Shown: piece by piece, positions 51,001 through 63,304 of the stretch | Layout: each line of letters opens with the position of its first letter | How positions within the stretch are numbered: position 1 is the first letter of the stretch | Assembly (NCBI GenBank): GCA_029961685.1 | Contig: JARWKL010000007.1 | Coordinates: forward strand, 20,531,013 to 20,595,012 | DNA length: 64,000 nucleotides | From: Aristolochia californica | Lineage: Eukaryota; Streptophyta; Magnoliopsida; Piperales; Aristolochiaceae | Direction: 5' to 3' | Program-made: the position numbers and the translations under genes | Notes under the pieces: model-generated | What the model saw: the letters and a program-made list of their open reading frames with translations, nothing else | Database searches by the model: none | Told to the model about the DNA's origin: nothing

Positions 51001-54000
51001 TGCAAAAATGTAGAGAGAAATATTTCCAATGAGTGTCTGTATGTTTTAGGGATCGTTTGCACTCTTTCGTTTTTATATCATAGGTTTTGCAATCGTCGGG
51101 AAACGGGGGAGGCGGGCGATTTTTAACTGAGTGTTGAATTGCAATCCATAAGTTATTTCATACCAAAATATAGCCCGTTACGCATGACAAATCACTTTAC
51201 AATGTCCTGTGATTGTTAGCTCAACTTTTTGAATATGGGCAAAATAATGGCTTGTTTGACTCGGGCAAATATCCCACCGCACGTTCACTTGAGAATTTAA
51301 TGAGCGTTTGTTATTCTCTTTAAAAGCTTTGTCTACATAGGTCATTTGAACCCTTAACATGTTTCTGGCATGCATACCCATTTTTAAAACATGTGTAGAA
51401 AAAATCTCCTTCATGTAAAATTCCAAGATATTAGTTTAGGACTAGTGGAATTTCCCAAAATTGGATAACAAAACTTTTGTGTTCATTTGTGGTGTGTGAA
51501 TAAATTTTCTTCATTTACTTTTTTTATTGTTTTAAACTTTTTCCGTACATCAACTGAAATTTTCAGTTTGCTGTGACCTATTCGCCTTTTTTGTTTACGG
51601 GATGAAGGGAGAGCGAAAAACTCGAAGTTTTGATTTAAGAAAAATGTGTACATCTGAAACGGAAATGCACAATGCACATATGTAGAGTGAGATAATTCCA
51701 AAGAGTGTCTGTAATTTTTAGGGATTGTAAGCACCTTTTCGTTTTTATGTCTCAGGTTTTGCAATCGTTGGGAAAAATGGGTTGCGGTGGATTTTTAACT
51801 GAGTGTTGAATTGCAATCCATAAGTCATTTCATACAAAAATATAGCCCGTTACGCATGATAAATCACATGCAATCATCTATGATTAATTATGTCAGCTTT
51901 TTGAAAATGGGCAAAATAATGGCATGTTTGACTCGGGTAAATATCCCACCACAAGTTCACTTGAGAATTTATTGAGCGTTTGTTATTCTCTTTAAAAGGT
52001 TTGCATCCATAGCTCATTTGCATCTTTAACATGTTTCAAATACGCATATCCATTTTTAAAACATGTGTGGATGAAATCTTTCTCTTGCCAAATTCCAAGC
52101 TATTAGGGTTAAACTAGTGGAATTTCCCAAACTTGGATAACAAAACTTTTGTGTTCATTTGTGGTGTGTGAATATTTTTTCTTCATTTACTTTTTTTATC
52201 GTTTTAAACTTTTTCCGTACATCAACTATGAAATTTTTGATTTGCTGTGATCTATTTGCCTTTTTTGTTTGGGGATGAAGGGAGAGCGAAAAATTCGAAT
52301 ATTTGATTTGAGAAAAATGTGTACATCTGAAACGGAAACGCACAATGCACATATGTAGAGAGAGATAATTCCAAAGAGTGTCTGTAATTTTTAGGGATTG
52401 TAAGCACCTTTTCGTTTTTAAATCTCAGGTTTTGCAATCGTCGGGAAAAACGGGTTGCGGAGGATTTTTAACAGAGTGTTGAATTGCAATCCATAAGTCA
52501 TTTCATACAAAAATATAGCCCGTTATGCATGATAAATTACATTACAATCATCTATGATTAATTATGTCAGCTTTTTGCAAATGGGCAAAATAATGACATG
52601 TTTGACTCGGGTAAATTCCCACCGCAAGTTCACTTGAGAATTTAATGAGCGTTTGTTATTCTCTTTAAAATCTTTGCATCCATAGGTCATTTGCATATTT
52701 AACATGTTTCAAACATGCATATCCATTTTAAAAACATGTGTGGATGAAATCTCTCTCTTGCAAAATTCCAAGCTATTAGGGTTAAACTAGTGGAATTTCC
52801 CAAAATTGGATAACAAAACTTTTGTGTTCATTTGTGTTGGGCGAATAAATTTTCTTTATTTATATTTGTTATTGTTTTAAATTTTTTCCATACATCAACT
52901 ATAAAATTTTCAGTTTGTTGTAAGGTTTTTGCCTTGTTTGTTTTCCGGATGAAGGGAGAGCGAAAAGTCAAAGTTTTGATTTAAGAAAAAAGTGTACATC
53001 TAAAAAGGAAAAGCGCAATGCACAATTGTAGGGAGAGTTAATTCCAAAGAGTGTCTGTAATTTTTAGGGATTGTAAGCTCTTTTTAGTTTTTATATCTCA
53101 GGTTTTGCAATCGTCGGGAAAAATTGGTGGCAGAGGATTTTTAACTGAGTGTTGAATTGCAATCCATAAGTCATTTCATACAAAAATATAGCCCGTTACG
53201 CATGACAAATCACTTTACAATCATCTATGATTGTTAGATCACATTTTTGAAAATGGGCAAAATAATGACTTGTTAGACTCGGGTAAATATCCCACCGCAT
53301 GTTTTCTTGAGAATTTAATGAGCGTTTGTTATTCTCGTTAAAGCTTTGGATCCATAAGTCATTTGAATCTTTAACATGTTTCAAGCATGCATATCCATTT
53401 TTAAAACATGTGTAGAAAAAATCTCCTTCATGTAAAATTCCAAGCTTAATCGGGTTGGACTAATAGAATTTCCCAAACTTGGATAACAAAACTTTTGTGT
53501 TCATTTGTGGTGTGTGAATAGATATTTTTTATTTACATTAGTTATTATTTTAAATATTTTCCACACATCAACTATAAAATTTTTATTTTGTTGTGATCTT
53601 TTTTGCCTTTTTTGTTTACGGGATGAAGGGGGAGCGAAAACTCAAAGTTCTGATTTAAGAAAAAAGTGTACATCTAAAATGGAAATGCACAATGCACAAA
53701 TGTAGAGAGAGATATTTCCAAAGAGTGTCTGTATGTTTTAGGGAACGTATGCACTCTTTCGTTTTTAAATCTAAGGTTTTGCAATCGTCGGGAAACGGGG
53801 GTGGCGGGCGATTTTTAACAGAGTGTTGAATTGTAATCCATAAGTCATTTCATACCAAAATATAGCCCGTTACGCATTACAACTAACTTTACAATGTCCT
53901 GTGATTGTTAGCTCAACTTTTTGAGTATGGGCAAAATAATGGCTTGTTTGACTCGGGCAAATATCCCACCGCACGTTCACTTGAGAATTTAATAAGTTTT

Positions 54001-54077
54001 TGTTATTCTCTTTAAAAGCTTAGGCTCCATAGGTCATTTGAACCTTTAACATGTTTCTGGCATGCATACCCATTTTT
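48014..54077. repeat. Monomers a2 b2 c2 e f g' c4 e f (copy III)
   Basis: Monomer starts 48014, 48689, 49363, about 50038, 50711, 51386, 52058, 52731, 53403; anchors 48395, 49069, 49743, 50418, 51093, 51765, 52438, 53111, 53785. It is collinear with 32302-38358, apart from small indels such as the 9 bp present near 53600 and absent in copy II, and 2 bp missing in 'aaatcacatgcaatc' near 51866. The end leads to monomer a at 54078. Confidence 0.92.
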
Positions 54078-56101
54078 AAAACATGTGTAGAAAAAATCTC
54101 CTTCATGTAAAATTCTAGGATATTAATTTAGGACTAGTGGAATTTCCAAAAATTGGATAACAAAACTTTTGTGTTCATTTGTGGTGAGTGAATAAAATTT
54201 CTTCATTTACTTTTTTTATTATTTTAAACTTTTTCCGTGCATCAACTATGAAATTTTTAGTTTGCTGTGATCTATTTGCCTTTTTTGTTTACGGGATGAA
54301 GGGAGAGCGAAAAACTCGAAGTTTTGATTTCAGAAAAATGTGTACATCTGAAACGGAAACACACAATGCACATATGTAGAGAGAGATAATTCCAAAGAGT
54401 GTCTGTAAGTTTTAGGGATTGTAAGCACCTTTTCGTTTTTATGTCTCAGGTTTTGCAATCGTCGGGAAAAATGGGTTGCGGAGGATTTTTAACTGAGTGT
54501 TGAATTGCAATCCATAAGTCATTTCATACAAAAATATAGCCCGTTACGCATGATAAATCACATTACAATCATCTATGATTAATTATGTCAGCTTTTTGCA
54601 AATGGGCAAAATAATGGCATGTTTGACTCGGGTAAATATCCCACCACAAGTTCACTTGAGAATTTAATGAGCGTTTGTTATTCTCTTTAAAAGCTTTGCA
54701 TCCATAGCTCATTTGCATCTTTAACATGTTTCAAATATGCATATCCATTTTTAAAACATGTGCGGATGAAATCTCTCTCTTGCAAAATTCCAAGCTATTA
54801 GGGTTAAACTAGTGGAATTTCCCAAACTTGGATAACAAAACTTTTGTGTTCATTTGTGGCGTGTGAATAAATTTTCTTCATTTACTTTTTTTATTGTTTT
54901 AAACTTTTTCCGTACATTAACTATGAAATTTTCAGTTTGCAGTAAGCTTTTTGCCTTGTTTGTTTTCAGGATGAACGGAGAGCGAAAAGTGAAAGTTTTG
55001 ATTTAAGAAAAATGTGTACATCTAAAATAGAAAAGCACAATGCACAATTGTAGGGAGAGTTAATTCCAAAGAGTGTCTGTAATTTTTAGGGATTGTAAGT
55101 TCTTTTTAGTTTTTATATCTCAGGTTTTGCAGTCGTCGGGAAAAATTTGTGGCAGAGGATTTTTAACTGAGTGTTGATTTGCAATCCATAAGTCATTTCA
55201 TACAAAAATATAGCCCGTTACGCATGATAAATCACATTACAATCATCTATGATTAATTATGTCAGCATTTTTCAAATGGGCAAAATAATGGCATGTTTGA
55301 CTCGGGTAAATATTCCACCGCAAGTTCACTTGAGAATTTAATGAGCGTTTGTTATTCTCTTGAAAAGCTTTGCATCCATAGCTCATTTGCATCTTTAACA
55401 TGTTTCAAATATACATATCCATTTTTAAAACATGTGTGGATGAAATCTCTTTCTTGCAAAATTCCAAGCTATTAGGGTTAAACTAGTGGAATTTCCCAAA
55501 CTTGGATAACAAAACTTTCGTGTTCATTTGTGGTGTGTGAATAAATTTTCTTCATTTAATTTTTCTATCGTTTTAAACTTTTTCGGTACATCAACTATGA
55601 AATTTTCAGTTTGCTGTGATCTATTTGCCTTTTTTGTTTAGGGGATGAAGGGAGAGCGAAAAATTCGAATCTTTCATTTAAGAAAAATGTGTACATCTGA
55701 AACGGAAACGCACAATGCACATATGTAGAGACAGATAATTCCAAAGAGTGTCTGTAATTTTTAGGGATTGTAAGCACCTTTTCGTTTTTATGTCTCAGGT
55801 CTTGCAATCGTCGGGAAAAATGGGTTGCGGAGGATTTTTAACTGAGTGTTGAATTGTAATCCATAAGTCATTTCGTACAAAAATATAGCCCGGTACGCAT
55901 GATAAATCACATTACAATCATCTATGATTAATTATGTCAGTTTTTTTCAAATGGGCAAAATAATGACATGTTTGACTCAGGTAAATATCCCACCGCAAGT
56001 TCACTTGAGAATTTAATGAGCGTTTGTTATTCTCTTTAAAAGCTTTGCATCCATAGGTCATTTGCATCTTTAACATGTTTCAAACATGCATATCCATTTC
56101 A
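54078..56101. repeat. Monomers a, b, c (copy IV)
   Basis: Monomer starts 54078, 54753, 55427; anchors 54459, 55133, 55808. Each is offset by 15719 bp from its copy III counterpart, with few differences ('tttttcggtacatc' near 55580, 'gcagtcgtcggg' near 55130). Unlike copy III, c continues into a truncated monomer, as in copy I. Confidence 0.93.
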
Positions 56102-56332
56102 AAAACATGTGTGGATGAAATCTCTCTCTTGCAAAATTCCAAACTATTAGGGTTAAACTAGTGGAATTTCCCAAAATTGGATAACAAAACTTTTGTGTTC
56201 ATTTGTGTCGGGCAAATATCCCACTACACGTTCACTTGAGAATTTAATGAGCGTTTGTTATTCTCTTTAAAATCTTTGGCTCCATAGGTCATTTGAACCT
56301 TTAACATGTTTCTGGCATGCATACCCATTTTT
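56102..56332. repeat. Truncated monomer t5 (231 bp)
   Basis: Same 231-bp form, with the t1-subfamily markers 'cccactacacg' and 'ctccataggtc'. As at 2014 it sits between c and d. Confidence 0.92.
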
Positions 56333-57008
56333 AAAACATGTGTAGAAAAAATCTCCTTCATGTAAAATTCCAAGATATTAATTTAGGACTAGTGGGATTT
56401 CCCAAAATTGGATAACAAAACTTTTGTGTTCATTTGTGGTGTGTGAATAAATTTTCTTCATTTACTTTTTTTTATTGTTTTAAACTTTTTCCGTACATCA
56501 ACTATGAAATTTTTAGTTTGCTGCGATCTATTTGCCGTTTTTGTTTACGGGATGAAGGGAGAGCGAAAAACTCGAAGTTTTGATTTAAGAAAAATGTTTA
56601 CATATGAAACGGAAACGCACAATGCACATATGTAGAGAGAGATAATTCCAAAGAGTGTCTGTAATTTTTAGGGATTGTAAGCAACTTTTCATTTTTATGT
56701 CTCAGGTTTTGCAATCGTCGGGAAAAATGGGTTGCGAAGGATTTTTTACTGAGTGTTGAATTGCAATCCATATGTCATTTCATACAAAAATATAGCCCGT
56801 TATGCATGATAAATCACATTACAATCATCTATGATTAATTATGTCAGCTTTTTGCAAATGGGCAACATAATGACATGTTTGACTCGGGTAAATATCCCAC
56901 CGCAAGTTCACTTGAGAATTTAATGAACGTTTGTTATTCTCTTTAAAAGCTTTGCATCCATAGCTCATTTGTATCTTTAACATGTTTCAAACATGCATAT
57001 CCATTTTA
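56333..57008. repeat. Chimeric monomer d/c'' (copy IV)
   Basis: Anchor 56715. The proximal part is d ('gctgcgatctatttgccg', 'tacatatgaaacgg', 'gcaacttttcat'). The distal part is c'' ('gttgcgaaggattttttac', 'gggcaacataatg'). The switch is between about 56691 and 56733, nearly the same place as in the d'/c'' monomer of copy III, although the proximal parent is different. Confidence 0.87.
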
Positions 57009-58355
57009 AAAACATGTGTGGCTGAAATCTCTCTCATGCAAAATTCCAAGCTATTAGGGTTAAACTAGTGGAATTTCCCAAAATTGGATAACAAAACTTT
57101 TTTGTTCATTTGTGTTGGGCGAATAAATTTTCTTTATTTATATTTTTTATTGTTTTAAATTTTTTCCATACATCAATTATAAAATTTTCTTTTTGTTGTA
57201 AGCTTTTTGCCTTGTTTGTTTTCGGGATGAAGGGAGAGAGAAAAGTCAAAGTTTTGATTTAAGAAAAAAGTGTACATCTAAAATGGAAAAGCACAATGCA
57301 CAATTGTAGGGAGAGATAACTCCAAAGAGTGTCTGTAATTTCTAGGGACTGTAAGCTCTTTTTAGTTTTTATATCTCAGGTTTTGCAATCGTCGGGAAAA
57401 ATTGGTGGCAGAGGATTTTTAACTGAGTGTTGAATTGCAATCCATAAGTCATTTCATACAAATATATAGCCCGTTACGCATGATAAATCACTTTACAATC
57501 ATCTATGATTGTTAGATCACATTTTTGAAAATGGGCAAAATAATGACTTGTTAGACTCGGGTAAATATCCCACCGCACGTTCACTTGAGAATTTAATGAG
57601 CGTTTTTTATTCTCGTTAAAAGCTTTGGATCCATAAGTCATTTGAATCTTTAACACGTTTCATGCATGCATTTCCATTTTTAAAACATGTGTAGAAAAAA
57701 TCTCCTTCATGTAAAATTCCAAGCTTAATAGGGTTAGACTAATGGAATTTCCCAAACTTGGATAACAAAACTTTTGTGTTCATTTGTGGTGTGTGAATAG
57801 ATATTTTTTATTTACATTAGTTATTATTTTAAATATTTTCCACACATCAACTATAAAATTGTTATTTTGTTGTGATCTTTTTTGCCTTTTTTGTTTACGG
57901 GATGAAGGGGGAGCGAAAACTCAAAGTTCTGATTTAAGAAAAAGTGTACATCTAAAATGGAAATGCACAATGCACAAATATAGAGAGAGATATTTCCAAA
58001 GAGTGTCTGTATGTTTTAGGGATCGTATGCACTTTTTTGTTTTTATATCTAAGGTTGTGCAATCGTCGGGAAACGGGGGAAGCGGGCCATTTTTAACTGA
58101 GTGTTGAATTGCAATCCATAAGTCATTTCATACCAAAATATAGCCCGTTACGCATGACAAATCACTTTACAATGTTCTATGATTGTTAGTTCAACTTTTT
58201 GAATATGGGCAAAATAATGGCTTGTTTGACTCGGGCAAATATCCCCCCACACGTTCACTTGAGAATTTAATGAGCGTTTGTTATTCTCTTTAAAAGCTTT
58301 GGATCCATAGGTCATTTGAATCTTTAACATGTTTCTGGCATGCATACCCATTTTT
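57009..58355. repeat. Monomers e, f (copy IV, first pair)
   Basis: Monomer starts 57009 and 57682; anchors 57389 and 58063. They match 6522-7868 and 42638-43984 ('gaagggagagagaaaag' is shared with copy III). The f variant has 'aaggttgtgcaatcg' and 'gggccattttt', and is followed by the g start as expected. Confidence 0.92.
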
Positions 58356-59029
58356 AAAACATGTGTAGAAAAAATCTTCTTCATGTAAAATTCCAAGATA
58401 TTAGTTTTGGACTAGTGGAATTTCCCAAACTTGGAGAACAAAACTTTTGTGATCATTTGTGGTGTGTGAATAAATTTTCCTCATTTACTTTTTTTATTGT
58501 TTTAAACTTTTTCCGTACGTCAACTATGAAATTTTCAGTTTGCTGTGATCTATTTGCCTTTTTTGTTTACGGGATGAAGGGAGAGCGAAAAACTCGAAGT
58601 TTTGATTTAAGAAAAATGTGTACATCTGAAACGGAAACGCACAATGCACATATGTAGAGAGAGATAATTCCAAAGAGTGTCTGTAATTTTTAGGGATTGT
58701 AAGCACCTTCTCATTTTTATGTCTCAGGTTTTGCAATCGTCAGGAAAAATGGGTTGCGGAGGATTTTAACTGAGTGTTGAATTGTAATCCATAAGTCATT
58801 TCATACAAAAATATAGCCCGGTACGCATGATAAATCACATTACAATCATCTATGATTAATTATGTCAGCTTTTTGCAAATGGGCAAAATAATGGCATGTT
58901 TGACTCGGGTAAATATCCCACCACAAGTTCACTTGAGAATTTAATGAGCGTTTGTTATTCTCTTTGAAAGCTTTGCATCCATAGCTCATTTGCATTTTTA
59001 ACATGTTTCAAATATGCATATCCATTTTT
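58356..59029. repeat. Chimeric monomer g/d' (copy IV)
   Basis: Anchor 58737. It begins as g ('gttttggactagtgg', 'cttggagaac', 'gtgatcatttgtgg', 'gtacgtcaactatg') and from about 58533-58620 continues as d' ('gcaccttctcat', 'cgtcagg', four-T 'ggattttaactgag', 'cccggtacgc'). It runs into 'aaaacttgtgcag' of the following monomer. In the deduced cycle d' comes before g, so this is a backward jump and not a simple deletion. Confidence 0.83.
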
Positions 59030-62000
59030 AAAACTTGTGCAGATGAAATCTCTCTCTTGCAAAATTCCAAGCCATTAGGGTTAAACTAGTGGAATTTCCC
59101 AAACTTGGATAACAAAACTTTTGTGTTCATTTGTGGTGTGTGAATAAATTTTCTTCATTTACTTTTTTTATTGTTTTAAACTTTTTCCGTACATCAACTA
59201 TGAAATTTTCAGTTTGCTGTAAGCTTTTTGCCTTGTTTGTTTTCGGGATGAACGAAGAGCGAAAAGTGAAAGTTTTGATTTAAGAAAAATGTGTACATAT
59301 AAAATGGAAACGCACAATGCACAATTTTAGGGAGAGTTAATTCCAATGAGTGTCTGTAATTTTTAGGGATTGTAAGTTCTTTTTAGTTTTTATATCTCAG
59401 GTTTTGCAATCGTCGGGAAAAATTGGTGGCAGAGGATTTTTAACTGAGTGTTGAATTGCAATCCATAATTCATTTCATACAAAAATATAGCCCGTTACGC
59501 ATGATAAATCACATTACAATCATTTATGATTAATTATGTCAGCTTTTTGCAAATGGGCAAAATAATGGCATGTTTGACTCGGGTAAATATTCCACCGCAA
59601 GTGCACTTGAGAATTTAATGAGCGTTTGTTATTCTCTTTAAAAGCTTTGCATCCATAGCTCATTTGCATCTTTAACATGTTTCAAATATGCATATCCATT
59701 TTTAAAACATGTGTGGATGAAATCTCTTTCTTTCAAAATTCCTAGCTATTAGGGTTAAACTAGTGGAATTTCCCAAACTTGGATAACAAAACTTTTGTGT
59801 TCATTTGTGGTGTGTGAATAAATTTTCTTCTTTTAATTTTTTTATCGTTTTAAACTTTTCCGTACATCAACTATGAAATTTTCAGTTTGCTGTGATCTAT
59901 TTGCCTTTTTTGTTTAGGGGATGAAGGGAGAGCGAAAAATTCGAATCTTTCATTTAAGAAAAATGTGTACATCTGAAACGGAAACGCACAATGCACATAT
60001 GTAGAGAGAGATAATTCCAAAGAGTGTCTGTAATTTTTAGGGATTGTAAGCACCTTTTCATTTTTGTGTCTCAGGTTTTGGAATCGTCGGGAAAAATGGG
60101 TTGCGGAGGATTTTTAACTGAGTGTTGAATTGCAATCCATAAGTCATTTCATACAAAAATATAGCCCGTTACGCATGATAAATCACATTACAATCATCTA
60201 TGATTAGTTATGTCAGCTTTTTGTAGATGGGCAAAATATTGACATGTCTGACTCGGGCAAATATCCCACCGCAAGTTCACTTGAGAATTTAATGAGCGTT
60301 TGTTATTCTCTTTAAAAGCTTTGCATCCATAACTCATTTGCATCTTTAACATGTTTCAAAGATGGATATCCATTTTAAAAAATATGTGTGGATGAAATCT
60401 CTCTGTTGCAAAATTCCAAGCTATTAGGGTTAAACTTGTGGAATTTCCCAAACTTGGATAACAAAACTTTTGTGTTCATTTGTGTTGGGCGAATAAATTT
60501 TCTTTATTTATATTTTTTATTGTTTTAAAATTTTTTCCATACATCAACTATAAAATTTTCATTTTGTTGTAAGCTTTTTGCCTTGTTTGTTTTCGGGATG
60601 AAGGGAGGGCGAAAAGTCAAAGTTTTGATTTAAGAAAAAGTGTACATCTAAAATGGAAAAGCACAATGTACAATTGTAGGGAGAGTTAATTCCAAAGAGT
60701 GTCTGTAATTTTTAGGGATTGTAAGCTCTTTTTAGTTTTTATATCTGAGGTTTTGCAATCGTCGGAAAAAATTGGTGGCAGAGGATTTTTAACTGAGTGT
60801 TGAATTGCAATCCATAAGTCATTTCATACGAAAATATAGCCCGTTACGCATGACAAATCACTTTACAATCATCTATGATTGTTAGATCACATTTTTGAAA
60901 ATGGGCAAAATAATGACTTGTTGGACTGGGGTAAATATCCCACCGCATGTTCTCTTGAGAATTTAATGAGCGTTTGTTATTCTCGTTAAAAGTTTTGGAT
61001 CCATAAGTCATTTGAATCTTTAACATGTTTCAAGCATGCATATCCATTTTTAAAACATGTGTAGAAAAAATCTCCTTCATGTAAAATTCCAAGCTTAATC
61101 GGGTTGGACTAATGGAATTTCCCAAACTTGGATAAAAAAACTTTTGTGTTCATTTGTGGTGTGTGAATAGATATTTTTTATTTACATTAGTTATTATTTT
61201 AAATATTTTCCATACATCAACGATAAAATTTTTATTTTGTTGTGATCTTTTTTGCCTTTTTTGTTTACGGGATGAAGGTGGAACGAAAACTCAAAGTTCT
61301 GATTTAAGAAAAAAGTGTACATCTAAAATGGAAATGCACAATGCAAAAATGTAGAGAGAAATATTTCCAATGAGTGTCTGTATGTTTTAGGGATCGTATG
61401 CACTCTTTCGTTTTTATATCTAAGGTTTTGCAATCGTCGGGAAACGGGGGAGGCGGGCGATTTTTAACTGAGTGTTGAATTGCAGTCCATAAGTTATTTC
61501 ATACCCAAATATAGCCCGTTACGCATGACAAATCACTTTACAATGTCCTGTGATTGTTAGCTCAACTTTTTGAATATGGGCAAAATAATGGCTTGTTTGA
61601 CTCGGGCAAATATCCCACCGCACGTTCACTTGAGAATTTAATGACCGTTTGTTATTCTCTTTAAAAGCTTTGTCTACATAGGTCATTTGAACCTTTAACA
61701 TGTTTCTGGCATGCATACCCATTTTTAAAACATGTGTAGAAAAAATCTCCTTCATGTAAAATTCCAAGATATTAGTTTAGGACTAGTGGAATTTCCCAAA
61801 ATTGGATAACAAAACTTTTGTGTTCATTTGTGGTGTGTGAATAAATTTTCTTCATTTACTTTTTTTATTGTTTTAAACTTTTTCCGTACATCAACTGAAA
61901 TTTTCAGTTTGCTGTGACCTATTCGCCTTTTTTGTTTACGGGATGAAGGGAGAGCGAAAAACTCGAAGTTTTGATTTAAGAAAAATGTGTACATCTGAAA

Positions 62001-63073
62001 CGGAAATGCACAATGCACATATGTAGAGTGAGATAATTCCAAAGAGTGTCTGTAATTTTTAGGGACTGTAAGCACCTTTTCGTTTTTATGTCTCAGATTT
62101 TGCAATCGTTTGGAAAAATGGGTTGCGGAGGATTTTTAACTGAGTGTTGAATTGCAATCCATAAGTCATTTCATACAAAAATATAGCCCGTTACGCATGA
62201 TAAATCACATTACAATCATCTATGATTAATTATGTCAACTTTTTGAAAATGGGCAAAATAATGGCATGTTTGACTCGGGTAAATATCCCACCACAAGTTC
62301 ACTTGAGAATTTATTGAGCGTTTGTTATTCTCTTTAAAAGGTTTGCATCCATAGCTCATTTGCATCTTTAACATGTTTCAAATACGCATATCCATTTTTA
62401 AAACATGTGTGGATGAAATCTTTCTCTTGCCAAATTCCAAGCTATTAGGGTTAAACTAGTGGAATTTCCCAAACTTGGATAACAAAACTTTTGTGTTCAT
62501 TTGTGGTTTGTGAATAAATTTTCTTCATTTACTTTTTTTATCGTTTTAAACTTTTTCCGTACATCAACTATGAAATTTTTGATTTGCTGTGATCTATTTG
62601 CCTTTTTTGTTTGGGGATGAAGGGAGAGCGAAAAATTCGAATCTTTGATTTAAGAAAAATGTGTACATCTGAAACGGAAACGCACAATGCACATATGTAG
62701 AGAGAGATAATTCCAAAGAGTGTCTGTAATTTTTAGGGATTGTAAGCACCTTTTCGTTTTTAAATCTCAGGTTTTGCAATCGTCGGGAAAAATGGGTTGC
62801 GGAGGATTTTTAACAGAGTGTTGAATTGCAATCCATAAGTCATTTCATACAAAAATATAGCCCGGTACGCATGATAAATCACATTACAATCATCAATGAT
62901 TAATTATGTCAGTTTTTTTCAAATGGGCAAAAGAATGACATGTTTGACTCAGGTAAATATCCCACCGCAAGTTCACTTGAGAATTTAATGAGCGTTTGTT
63001 ATTCTCTTTAAAAGCTTTGCATCCATAGGTCATTTGCATCTTTAACATGTTTCAAACATGCATATCCATTTCA
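59030..63073. repeat. Monomers b2, c2, e, f, g', c4/c (copy IV)
   Basis: Monomer starts 59030, 59704, about 60379, 61052, 61727, 62400; anchors 59410, 60084, 60759, 61434, 62106, 62780. The first begins with the b''-type 'aaaacttgtgcag' and 'gccattaggg' but becomes b2 by about 59097 ('tacatataaaatgg'). The last is c4 ('tttgccaaattcc', 'aacagagtg') up to about 62814 and c from about 62862 ('cccggtacgc', 'gactcaggtaaat'), which leads to a truncated monomer and not to e. Confidence 0.85.
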
Positions 63074-63304
63074 AAAACATGTGTGGATGAAATCTCTCTC
63101 TTGCAAAATTACAAACTATTAGGGTTAAACTAGTGGAATTTCCCAAAATTGGATAACAAAACTTTTGTGTTCATTTGTGTCGGGCAAATATCCCACTACA
63201 CGTTCACTTGAGAATTTAATGAGCGTTTGTTATTCTCATTAAAATCTTTGGCTCCATAGGTCATTTGAACCTTTAACATGTTTCTGGCATGCATACCCAT
63301 TTTT
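63074..63304. repeat. Truncated monomer t6 (231 bp)
   Basis: Same 231-bp form, t1 subfamily ('cccactacacg', 'ctccataggtc'), with 'attctcattaaaatc' as a private change. It is placed before d, as at 2014. Confidence 0.92.

Larger units (their letters stand above)
38359..54077. repeat. Higher-order repeat copy III (15719 bp)
   Basis: Order: a b c b' c' t d'/c'' e f g h i c3 e f a2 b2 c2 e f g' c4 e f, which is 23 full monomers and one truncated. The offset between its a, b and c anchors (38740, 39414, 40089) and those of copy IV (54459, 55133, 55808) is 15719 bp in all three cases. Relative to the deduced cycle it lacks t-d (junction about 40.34-40.36 kb) and b''-c'' (junction about 42.32-42.36 kb). 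It holds a single g-h-i-c3-e-f block, so it is the natural reference for the triplicated block of copy I. Confidence 0.88.
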
